Source: Clostridia bacterium
Lineage (GTDB): Bacteria > Bacillota > Clostridia > Oscillospirales > CAG-382
DNA: 14,568 bases
Assembly: GCA_017501055.1 (NCBI GenBank)
Contig: JAFVXP010000001.1
Span: 1-14,568, forward strand
Reading direction: 5' to 3'
Position 1 is the first letter of the stretch; each line of letters starts with the position of its first letter. The translations under genes were made by a program, and so were the position numbers. Of this stretch, positions 8,519 to 14,568 are shown piece by piece. The notes beneath the pieces were generated by a model. The model worked only from the letters and a program-made list of their open reading frames with translations. It did not search any database and was not told the origin of the DNA.

Positions 8519-9433
8519 ATGAGTTTTTTCGATAAATTAAAAAATGGGTTAAAAAAGACAAAGGATGCGCTTTTAAAGCCCGTAAACGACCTCTTTTCAT
8601 CCTATGATAAGGTCGATGACGATTTTTATGACGAGCTTTTGGATCTCTTGATAATGGCTGACGTAGGTGTGGAAACTTCCGATTACCTCGTTGAAGAATT
8701 AAGAGAACGCCTTAAGGAAAAGAAAATTAAAGAAACTTCTCTTGCAAGAGAAGAATTCCGTGAAATATTGGCATTGGCTGTCGGTGAAAGCGGAACGCTT
8801 AAGCTTGAAAAGAGCTTGAACGTTATCCTCGTCATCGGTGTAAACGGTGTCGGTAAGACCACTTCCATCGGCAAGATAACCCATTATCTTAAAGAAAGCG
8901 GTAAAAACGTTATGCTTGCCGCCGCCGATACCTTCCGTGCCGCCGCAGCAGAACAGCTTACGATATGGGCGGACCGAAACGGCGTTCCGATAATCCGTCA
9001 AAACGAGGGCGCAGACCCTGCCGCAGTCGTTTTCGATGCCGTTGCCGCCGCAAAGAAGGCGCAGACAGACGTTCTTGTCGTTGATACGGCGGGCAGATTG
9101 CATAATAAGAAAAATCTTATAGACGAGCTTGCAAAAATAAACCGTGTTATCGACCGTGAAGCGCCCGATGCAAACCGTGAAACGCTTCTCGTGCTCGATG
9201 CTTCAACGGGACAGAACGCATTGATACAGGCAAAAGAATTCGGTAAAGCGGCAGATATAACAGGTCTTGTTTTAACAAAGCTCGACGGTACTGCAAAGGG
9301 CGGTATAATCCTTGCCATAAAGCGTGAGCTTGGTATCCCCGTTAAGTTTATCGGTGTCGGCGAAGGTATCGACGACCTCCGTCCCTTCGATCCAAATGAA
9401 TTTATCAATGCGTTTTTCGAGGAGGAAAAATGA
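8519..9433 (+). CDS. ftsY: Signal recognition particle receptor FtsY
   Basis: SRP receptor GTPase that docks ribosome-nascent chain-SRP complexes at the membrane and hands them to SecYEG. The 304 residues comprise a short amphipathic basic N-terminus (MSFFDKLKNGLKKTK), the helical N domain (about 25-90) and the GTPase G domain. GTPase motifs are G1 GVNGVGKTT (107-115), the insertion-box motif DTFRAAA (137-143), G3 DTAGRL (189-194), G4 TKLDG (253-257) and the closing GVGEGIDDLRPF (279-290). The absence of a C-terminal Met-rich M domain and of the SRP54 sequence features separates it from Ffh. The long acidic A domain of E. coli FtsY is missing, as is normal in Firmicutes. AGGAG at 8508-8512 sits 6 nt before the ATG. 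It follows smc by 12 nt, the classic Firmicute smc-ftsY order. Confidence 0.98.
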   Translation: MSFFDKLKNGLKKTKDALLKPVNDLFSSYDKVDDDFYDELLDLLIMADVGVETSDYLVEELRERLKEKKIKETSLAREEFREILALAVGESGTLKLEKSLNVILVIGVNGVGKTTSIGKITHYLKESGKNVMLAAADTFRAAAAEQLTIWADRNGVPIIRQNEGADPAAVVFDAVAAAKKAQTDVLVVDTAGRLHNKKNLIDELAKINRVIDREAPDANRETLLVLDASTGQNALIQAKEFGKAADITGLVLTKLDGTAKGGIILAIKRELGIPVKFIGVGEGIDDLRPFDPNEFINAFFEEEK

Positions 9434-10026
9434 TGAAGGTCGTTTTCGCTTCCAATAACGCACATAAGGTTTCCGAATTCAAAAGCTGTCTTGCAGACGC
9501 AGGACTTGATATTGAGATATTAACCATAAAAGAAACGGGATTTACGGGAGATATAATCGAATCTGCCGATACCTTCAAGGGCAATGCCTATATCAAAGCA
9601 AAAACGCTTTCCGATTATACGGGGCTTATTGCCATTGCCGATGACAGCGGTCTTTCGGTCGATGCCCTGAACGGTGCTCCCGGCGTATATTCCGCAAGAT
9701 TTGCGGGAGAGGACGCAACAGACAGCGACAATATCCAAAAATTGCTTGCCGAGCTTAAGGATAAGCCCGAAAGAAGCGCAAAATTCGTGTGTACGATATG
9801 CGTTTGCCGTCCCGACGGAGAAACTCTCTACGTTTCGGGCGAGAGCAAGGGTGAAATTATCGATGAACGCCGCGGCGGCGGAACCTTTGGATACGACCCC
9901 GTGTTCTATTATCCTCCGTTTGATAAGACATTTGCGGAAATGACTTCCGATGAAAAGAATTCCATAAGCCATCGTGGCAGAGCAGTTGAAGAGCTTTTAA
10001 AGCATACAGACTTTTTCCTGAAATAA
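9430..10026 (+). CDS. rdgB: XTP/dITP pyrophosphatase (RdgB/HAM1 family)
   Basis: Hydrolyses non-canonical purine triphosphates (XTP, dITP, ITP) to monophosphates and pyrophosphate, keeping deaminated bases out of DNA and RNA. The 198-residue protein has the full family pattern: substrate-binding SNNAHK (8-13), TFKGNAYIKAK (48-58), catalytic ADDSGL (70-75), GAPGVYSARFAG (82-93), FGYDPVF (153-159) and the closing TFAEMTSDEKNSISHRGRA. The sequence ATGATG allows starts at 9430 (overlapping the ftsY stop by 4 nt) or 9433; GGAGG at 9421-9425 lies 4 or 7 nt before them, so 9433, giving MKVVFASNN, is slightly more likely on spacing. It is translationally coupled to ftsY. Placement next to smc-ftsY is common in Clostridia. 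It would cooperate loosely with the repair genes nearby. Confidence 0.96.
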   Translation: MMKVVFASNNAHKVSEFKSCLADAGLDIEILTIKETGFTGDIIESADTFKGNAYIKAKTLSDYTGLIAIADDSGLSVDALNGAPGVYSARFAGEDATDSDNIQKLLAELKDKPERSAKFVCTICVCRPDGETLYVSGESKGEIIDERRGGGTFGYDPVFYYPPFDKTFAEMTSDEKNSISHRGRAVEELLKHTDFFLK

Positions 10027-10059
10027 ATCCAAAAAATCATTTGCGATAGGAGAGCCGAA

Positions 10060-10932
10060 ATGAGCGCATTTCTCGATTATCTCGAATACGTCAAAAACCA
10101 ACTTACGGGAATCGGTATCGTCGATATTATAGACATCGTTATCGTTGCGTTCCTGTTTTATTGGGTATTTAAATTCGTACGTGACCGCCGTGCAGGAAAG
10201 CTTCTTGTCGGTGTTGTATTCCTTGCGGTTTTGTTGCTTATAAGCGACCTGCTTGAAATGCGTGCGCTTAACTTTATATTAACAAACCTGTTCTCAGTAG
10301 GACTTGTTGCGGTTGTTATCGTGTTCCAGCCGGAGCTTCGTACTGCACTTGAAAAGGTGGGCGTGGAATCGCTCAAGAACTTCAAGGGCAGACTTGACAG
10401 CGATGAGGTTGCCGATATCCGCTTTGCAATAGGTGAGATAAGCGTTGCGGCAGAATCTCTTTCGCAATCAAAGACAGGTGCGCTCGTCGTTTTTGAACGT
10501 ACGACAAGGCTCGGCGAATATATCCGCACGGGTACAACGGTCGATGCCCGTGTATCTTCCTTCCTTATCGGTAACATATTCTTTAATAAGGCGCCGCTTC
10601 ACGACGGTGCGGTAATAATCCGCAAGGGCAGAGTTCATGCGGCAGGCTGTTTTCTTCCTCTTTCCTCAAATACCGAGATCGTAAAGGACCTCGGTACACG
10701 TCACCGTGCAGCGATAGGTATGAGCGAAAACAGCGATGCTGTCGTTTTGGTCGTTTCCGAGGAAACGGGTGTTATATCTATTGCCGTTGACGGCGAGCTT
10801 AAAAGAGGATTTACCCGTAAATCGCTTGAATCCTATCTTGTGTCGATCCTTCTTCCCGAAGAAAAGCACATAACCGAGCGTGTAAAGAGAAAATTCACAA
10901 AGAGGGGCGGAAATACGGATGACAACCAATAA
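10060..10932 (+). CDS. cdaA: Membrane diadenylate cyclase CdaA
   Basis: Condenses two ATP into cyclic-di-AMP, the messenger controlling potassium and osmolyte transport and cell-wall homeostasis in Firmicutes. The 290-residue protein has three predicted N-terminal membrane helices (about 22-40, 46-63 and 73-90), then a linker helix and the cytoplasmic DAC (DisA_N) domain (about 95-270). The two catalytic signatures are intact: DGA at 182-184 in PLHDGAVII and RHR at 214-216 in GTRHRAAIG. The membrane helices and lack of a helix-hairpin-helix DNA-binding tail show that this is CdaA rather than DisA. AGGAG at 10048-10052 lies 7 nt before the ATG. A 33-nt gap separates it from the pyrophosphatase gene; the 3' end overlaps cdaR by 14 nt, as expected for a coupled enzyme-regulator pair. 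Confidence 0.96.
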   Translation: MSAFLDYLEYVKNQLTGIGIVDIIDIVIVAFLFYWVFKFVRDRRAGKLLVGVVFLAVLLLISDLLEMRALNFILTNLFSVGLVAVVIVFQPELRTALEKVGVESLKNFKGRLDSDEVADIRFAIGEISVAAESLSQSKTGALVVFERTTRLGEYIRTGTTVDARVSSFLIGNIFFNKAPLHDGAVIIRKGRVHAAGCFLPLSSNTEIVKDLGTRHRAAIGMSENSDAVVLVVSEETGVISIAVDGELKRGFTRKSLESYLVSILLPEEKHITERVKRKFTKRGGNTDDNQ

Positions 10933-12211
10933 ACCAACCCAGCAAAAAGCCCTCGAAGAAAAAATGTCACGTGCCGCAAAGATAATCGTTTTTGTCGGCT
11001 CAATATTGGGTGCACTTCTTCTTTGGATATATGCTATCGGCTATGACAGCACCCTTTTCGAAAGCACGTTTGACGGTATTGAGGTTACGATCGAGGGTGA
11101 AGATGCTCTCGTTGCTTCAAAAAACTATACACTTGCCGAAGGACAAACGTTTTCTTCCATAACTATCGTTGCAAAGGGCAAGCGTTCGGCGCTTAACGAG
11201 CTTCAATCCTCCGATTTCCGTGCCGTTGTGGACGTTTCTCAGGTTGAAGGCGCAGGCAACCAAACCTTGAATATCGTTGTATATTCACCCAACGGTATAG
11301 AGATCGTTTCCCAATCCTCAAAGACGGTAAACGTCTTTGTTGATGAATTCACACAGAAAAACGAGCTTCTCTCTGTTTCTGTCGATACCGGCGATAAATA
11401 CGTTATGACCGACGGCGTAACCTTCATTTCCGCCGTTGCAAATCCGCTTTCTGTTTCTGTTTCGGGACCTAAATCTATGCTCGATACCATTGAAGGCGCA
11501 TACGTAAGATTCAATCTCGACGGTAAATCTATATCAAACGACCTTTACGGTTACGGTGCGATCGAGCTTCGTGACAAAAACGGCAAGGTTATCGATAATC
11601 CCTATTTGTCCGTATCCGAAACCACCGCATACGTAAGTATTTCGGTTAAAAAACAAAAAACCATTCCCGTTAAGGTTGCTTTCGACGGCGGAGTTTTCGA
11701 CCCCGATGACGTAACGGTCGGTCTTTCTGCGGATTCCATCACCATTTCGGGTTCTCCCGATATGGTAGACGCTATTGATGAATTGGTCTTGACTATTGAC
11801 GAAACTACCATAAACGGAAGCCAAGAATTCGATTTTTATATAAGCACGATGCTCCCCAAGGGAGTTCAAAACGACAGCGGTATATCAAAGATAACCGCAA
11901 AGGTCACGCTTCCCAAGCTTGGTATCAGATACTATTCCGTCGGCAAGGATAAGATCTCCGTCAAAAACCTTCCCGTCGGCAACGGATACGAGCTTAATAA
12001 CGAGATATCGATAACCGTTATCGGTATGCGTGAGGTTCTTGATACTATCGACCCCGATCTTATCACCGCAACTCTCGATTTTGACAAGGTCACCGTTGAA
12101 CCCAACGGAACCTATACTGCCGATGCCGTAATCTCGCTCGGTAACGAGTTTATCGGTGTCTACGTACAGAACCTTGATTATAAAGTAAACTTCACGGTGT
12201 TCCCCGAATAG
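10919..12211 (+). CDS. cdaR: CdaA regulatory protein CdaR (four YbbR domains)
   Basis: Membrane-anchored partner that modulates the CdaA cyclase; in studied Firmicutes it contacts CdaA in the membrane. The 430 residues show a short cytoplasmic N-terminus, one transmembrane helix at about 20-41 (KIIVFVGSILGALLLWIYAI), then an extracellular beta-rich region made of four consecutive YbbR-like units (about 44-143, 144-247, 248-335 and 336-430). Repeating hallmarks are short segments such as VSVSGPKSMLDTI, ITISGSPDMVDAI and ITVIGMREVLDTI, one per later unit. No Sec cleavage site is evident after the helix, so it is probably an uncleaved anchor. The ATG at 10919 lies inside the cdaA 3' end, with AGAGGGGCGG at 10901-10910 as ribosome binding site. 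The glmM gene that usually follows in Firmicutes is absent. Confidence 0.93.
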   Translation: MTTNKPTQQKALEEKMSRAAKIIVFVGSILGALLLWIYAIGYDSTLFESTFDGIEVTIEGEDALVASKNYTLAEGQTFSSITIVAKGKRSALNELQSSDFRAVVDVSQVEGAGNQTLNIVVYSPNGIEIVSQSSKTVNVFVDEFTQKNELLSVSVDTGDKYVMTDGVTFISAVANPLSVSVSGPKSMLDTIEGAYVRFNLDGKSISNDLYGYGAIELRDKNGKVIDNPYLSVSETTAYVSISVKKQKTIPVKVAFDGGVFDPDDVTVGLSADSITISGSPDMVDAIDELVLTIDETTINGSQEFDFYISTMLPKGVQNDSGISKITAKVTLPKLGIRYYSVGKDKISVKNLPVGNGYELNNEISITVIGMREVLDTIDPDLITATLDFDKVTVEPNGTYTADAVISLGNEFIGVYVQNLDYKVNFTVFPE

Positions 12212-12252
12212 AATAATCACTAAATCAATTCCCCACTTAAAGAGGTACAGCT

Positions 12253-14352
12253 ATGAATAACCGCACGTGGCAGATCAATCAGCCCGATGAATCTGTCTGC
12301 AAAAGAATATCCGAGGAAAACGGTCTTTTGCCGTTAACCTCCCGTTTGCTTGCAAACAGAGGGCTTACGGAAAAAGAGGATATTTCTGCCTATCTTAATA
12401 AAGAATCAATACCGATGCATGATCCGTTCCTTTTAAAGGATATGGATAAGGCTGTCGCACGCATAGAAGAAGCTATTGAAAATCATCAAAAGGTTTGTAT
12501 ATACGGCGACTATGACGTTGACGGTGTTACGAGCACGGTTATGCTCTATCTTTACCTCTGCTCCCGTGGACTTGAATGTGAATATTTCATTCCCGAACGT
12601 ATCTCGGAGGGCTATGGGCTAAGCCTTCCCGTTATCGAAAAAATGAAGGGCAGGGTGGACCTTATCATAACCGTTGATACGGGTGTCACCGCCGTTGCCG
12701 AGGCTGAATATGCAAAAAGTGTCGGCATTGATATGGTCATTACCGACCACCATTCCTGCCGTGAAGAATTGCCGAACGCAACCGCAATAGTCAACCCTCA
12801 CCGTGAGGACAGTGAATACCCCTTCCGTAACCTTGCAGGTGTCGGCGTTGTGTTCAAATTGCTTTGTGCGTTGGAGGGCAATACCGAACGGATATTAGAG
12901 CTGTATTCGGATATAATCGCAGTCGGTACGGTTGCCGACGTTATGCCTATAATCGGTGAAAACCGCCGTATAACTCATATCGGACTTAACAAGCTTGCAA
13001 AAACCGAAAATCTCGGTCTCCTTGCATTAATGCGCCGTGCGGGAATAATAAAATACGGTAAATGTGTAAAGAAAATTACAGCTTCAACCGTCGGCTATGC
13101 GCTTGCTCCCCGTATTAATGCGGCAGGCAGAATTGCTTGCGCTTCAAGGGCTGTAGAGCTTTTGCTTACCGAGGACCCTGCAACGGCAGATATGATTGCA
13201 GAGGAGCTTTGCGAGATCAATAAATTGCGTCAATCGACAGAGCAGAAGATATACGAGCAGGCTGTCGAAATGATAGAAAACACTTATATCGACGATAAAT
13301 TCCTCGTTCTTTCCTATGACGGCTGGCATCAAGGTGTTATCGGTGTTGTTGCTTCTAAAATAGCAGAACGCTATTCACGTCCCTGCATACTTTTCTCGCT
13401 CGACGGCGATACTGCAAAGGGCTCCGGCAGAAGCATAAAGGGCTTTTCGCTTATGGACGCACTTTCCCATTGCGGAGACCTTCTCTTGGAATACGGCGGA
13501 CACGAGCTTGCCGCAGGTCTTTCTATAGAAGGTTCAAAGATCGACGATTTCCGCAAGAAGATAAACGATTATGCAGGCGAAATACTTGCTTTGAACGATT
13601 CCGTACCGCCGCTTGAAATTGAATGCGAGGCAAAGCTTTCCGACCTTACCGATAAAGGCATTGAAGAAATGCTTCTCTTGGAGCCGTTCGGACTTTCCAA
13701 TCCCCAGCCCGTCTTGATGCTGCGTGACGTGGAATTGCGTGATATTCTTCCTCTTTCACAGGGCAAGCATATCCGTTTGCGTTTGAACGGTGTCGAAAAC
13801 GGACGTAATTATTCGTTTAATGCGGTTTATTTCGGTATGCCGTACGATAGCTTCACCTACCGTGAAGGCGATACCTGCGATATAGTGTTTACCGTTGATA
13901 TGAACGAATATATGGGAATCCGTTCGCCTCAGCTTTTCATAAAAGCGATAGCCTTGTCCTCTGTTGATGAAGAAACTGTTACGCTTTGCGAAAAATGCTT
14001 TGAAACGCTCTCCTCGGGCGGTACTTACGAGGGTGCGGAAAAGGATATTCCCGACCTTGCGGATTTCAGAAACGTTTTCCGTTATATAAGCCGTGAAACG
14101 GGCAGAGAGGGAAGTGAAATGACGCTTACTTCCACCGTTCGTGTTCTTGAAAACGAATTTGAAATATCCGTAACACTCTGCAAAATGAAGATCATTCTCG
14201 AGGTTCTTGCCGAACGAAAGTTAATCTCTCTTACATACCGTTCGGGAAGAAATAACGTGTTTATAAAAACAATCCCCACAGCGGGAAAAATTAATATTGA
14301 TGAATCACCCTTGCTCCGTGCAATACGCTCGGGTACAAAATATTCCAAGTGA
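12253..14352 (+). CDS. recJ: Single-stranded-DNA-specific exonuclease RecJ
   Basis: 5'-3' single-strand DNA exonuclease used in recombinational repair, mismatch repair and base-excision repair. The 699-residue protein has the DHH phosphoesterase core: motif I DYDVDG (86-91), motif II with DTG (142-144), motif III DHH (165-167), a later motif GTVADV (225-230) and APRINAAGR (285-293). The DHHA1 domain follows, with GWHQGVIGVVASKIAERY (357-374) and GGHELAAGLS (415-424), then an OB-fold region (about 455-570). The last 130 residues form an extension with a winged-helix flavour (about 600-690), as remembered for Firmicute RecJ. AAAGAGG at 12239-12245 lies 7 nt before the ATG. It follows cdaR after a 41-nt gap that contains no terminator. 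All metal-binding motifs are intact. Confidence 0.96.
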   Translation: MNNRTWQINQPDESVCKRISEENGLLPLTSRLLANRGLTEKEDISAYLNKESIPMHDPFLLKDMDKAVARIEEAIENHQKVCIYGDYDVDGVTSTVMLYLYLCSRGLECEYFIPERISEGYGLSLPVIEKMKGRVDLIITVDTGVTAVAEAEYAKSVGIDMVITDHHSCREELPNATAIVNPHREDSEYPFRNLAGVGVVFKLLCALEGNTERILELYSDIIAVGTVADVMPIIGENRRITHIGLNKLAKTENLGLLALMRRAGIIKYGKCVKKITASTVGYALAPRINAAGRIACASRAVELLLTEDPATADMIAEELCEINKLRQSTEQKIYEQAVEMIENTYIDDKFLVLSYDGWHQGVIGVVASKIAERYSRPCILFSLDGDTAKGSGRSIKGFSLMDALSHCGDLLLEYGGHELAAGLSIEGSKIDDFRKKINDYAGEILALNDSVPPLEIECEAKLSDLTDKGIEEMLLLEPFGLSNPQPVLMLRDVELRDILPLSQGKHIRLRLNGVENGRNYSFNAVYFGMPYDSFTYREGDTCDIVFTVDMNEYMGIRSPQLFIKAIALSSVDEETVTLCEKCFETLSSGGTYEGAEKDIPDLADFRNVFRYISRETGREGSEMTLTSTVRVLENEFEISVTLCKMKIILEVLAERKLISLTYRSGRNNVFIKTIPTAGKINIDESPLLRAIRSGTKYSK

Positions 14353-14364
14353 GTTTTGCGAAGT

Positions 14365-14370
14365 TATAAT
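14365..14370 (+). promoter_or_regulatory. Possible -10 box in the recJ downstream gap
   Basis: The exact consensus TATAAT is present 12 nt after the recJ stop, followed by an A-rich stretch. The -35 region at normal spacing (TTCCAA, 14343-14348, 16 nt spacer) matches TTGACA at only three of six positions, and there is no extended -10 TG. If active, transcription would start near 14377 and run into the palindromes. In an AT-rich gap a chance match is quite possible. Confidence 0.2.
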
Positions 14371-14396
14371 AAAAAATAACATTTCAAACCGAATTG

Positions 14397-14436
14397 AGTT
14401 CAACTCTTTTCGGCTATAGCCGAAAAGAGTTGAACT
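14397..14436. repeat. 40-bp perfect palindrome without spacer
   Basis: The left arm AGTTCAACTCTTTTCGGCTA (14397-14416) is followed at once by its exact reverse complement (14417-14436). All 20 pairs match and the next pair outward (g/a) does not. It could fold as a very stable hairpin in RNA or extrude as a cruciform in DNA. No T-run follows (sequence goes on ACTAAAA), so on its own it is not a classic intrinsic terminator for recJ. It may be a REP-like interspersed element or a dyad protein-binding site. Confidence 0.9.
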
Positions 14437-14460
14437 AAAATCGCCCAAAAGGGCTATTTT
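14437..14460. terminator. Candidate bidirectional intrinsic terminator
   Basis: AAAAT-C-GCCC, loop AAAA, GGGC-T-ATTTT forms a nine-pair stem interrupted by one C/T mismatch. It has A-rich and T-rich flanks on either side, so it could end transcription in both directions: after recJ on the + strand and from any convergent gene on the - strand. The GC core is only four pairs and the T-run only four bases, so strength is doubtful; the adjoining 40-bp palindrome could add to it. Confidence 0.45.
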
Positions 14461-14551
14461 CGGCTAAAACATCACTTCATCGCTCGATATACGCCCGTAT
14501 ATCTTCGCTCTTCAGCTTCGTTTTTTCTCGAAAATCTCCCCTTTTGGGTTG
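14442..14551. repeat. Imperfect inverted-repeat block of about 110 bp
   Basis: Two arms, 14442-14494 and 14495-14551, are partly inverted copies of each other. The left arm contains CCCAAAAGGG (14444-14453) and ATTTTCG (14456-14462); read on the - strand, the right arm contains CCCAAAAGGG (14548-14539), ATTTTCG and AAAAC in the same order, ending with the same GATATACG. The arms' midpoint (about 14495) coincides with the centre of the inner 18-bp palindrome, so the symmetry covers the whole block rather than one hairpin. The size and nested symmetry fit a palindromic interspersed repeat or small MITE-like element. The window ends 17 bases later, so the outer right border is not certain. Confidence 0.6.
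14486..14503. repeat. 18-bp palindrome GATATACG-CC-CGTATATC
   Basis: Eight-base arms that match perfectly around a two-base CC spacer form the centre of the larger inverted-repeat block. The flanks (CGCTC before, TTCGCTC after) do not extend the pairing. A hairpin would need to open one or two pairs to form a loop. It could be a dyad protein site or the tip of a longer RNA hairpin. Confidence 0.8.
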
Positions 14552-14568
14552 CACAGCAAGTTTAAAAT

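Larger units (their letters stand above)
14353..14568. other. Non-coding tail of the window
   Basis: These 216 bases contain no convincing reading frame on either strand. They hold the possible -10 box, the 40-bp palindrome, the terminator-like hairpin and the imperfect inverted-repeat block listed separately. The 10-mer TTTTCGGCTA occurs directly at 14407-14416 and 14457-14466 and inverted at 14417-14426, which ties the first palindrome to the second block. On the - strand the segment 14477-14468 reads AAGTGATGTT. Confidence 0.8.

Noticed and set aside
12212..12252. Terminator or riboswitch between cdaR and recJ
   Set aside because: The 41 bases show no stable hairpin or T-run and are far too short for a c-di-AMP riboswitch; they mainly hold the recJ ribosome binding site.
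14397..14551. CRISPR array or tandem repeat in the final gap
   Set aside because: The repeats are inverted rather than direct, with no regularly spaced identical units or spacers and no cas gene in the window.

Overview
The window reads as a bacterial chromosome segment from an anaerobic Firmicute, most likely class Clostridia and possibly an Oscillospirales/Ruminococcaceae-type gut lineage. The evidence is the gene order rnc - radical SAM - smc - ftsY - XTP pyrophosphatase, strong AGGAG/GGAGG ribosome binding sites, a cdaA-cdaR pair, and protein sequences that resemble clostridial homologues. The lineage is inferred from recalled family features, not from a search.

All ten genes lie on the + strand and are tightly packed: topA (5' end cut off by the window edge), plsX, rnc, a radical SAM gene of the Elp3/YhcC-like type, smc, ftsY, an RdgB/HAM1-type XTP/dITP pyrophosphatase gene, cdaA, cdaR (YbbR repeats) and recJ. 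Gaps are 41 bases or less and four junctions overlap (topA/plsX 4 nt, rnc/radical SAM 17 nt, ftsY/pyrophosphatase 4 nt, cdaA/cdaR 14 nt). I see no terminator between position 1 and 14352, so long polycistronic transcripts are likely.

Functionally the cluster joins DNA topology and repair (TopA, SMC, RecJ), nucleotide-pool cleaning (RdgB-type enzyme), RNA processing (RNase III), membrane work (PlsX for phospholipid synthesis, FtsY for co-translational membrane targeting) and cyclic-di-AMP synthesis with its membrane regulator (CdaA, CdaR). Two usual neighbours are absent: acpP between plsX and rnc, and glmM after cdaR.

The last 216 bases (14353-14568) hold no gene. They contain a loopless 40-bp perfect palindrome, a terminator-like hairpin, and an imperfect inverted-repeat block of about 110 bp centred on a near-perfect 18-bp palindrome. 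This looks like an interspersed palindromic repeat or a structured intergenic element and is the only part of the window that standard housekeeping annotation does not explain. I found no defence system, mobile-element gene, CRISPR array, rRNA or tRNA.
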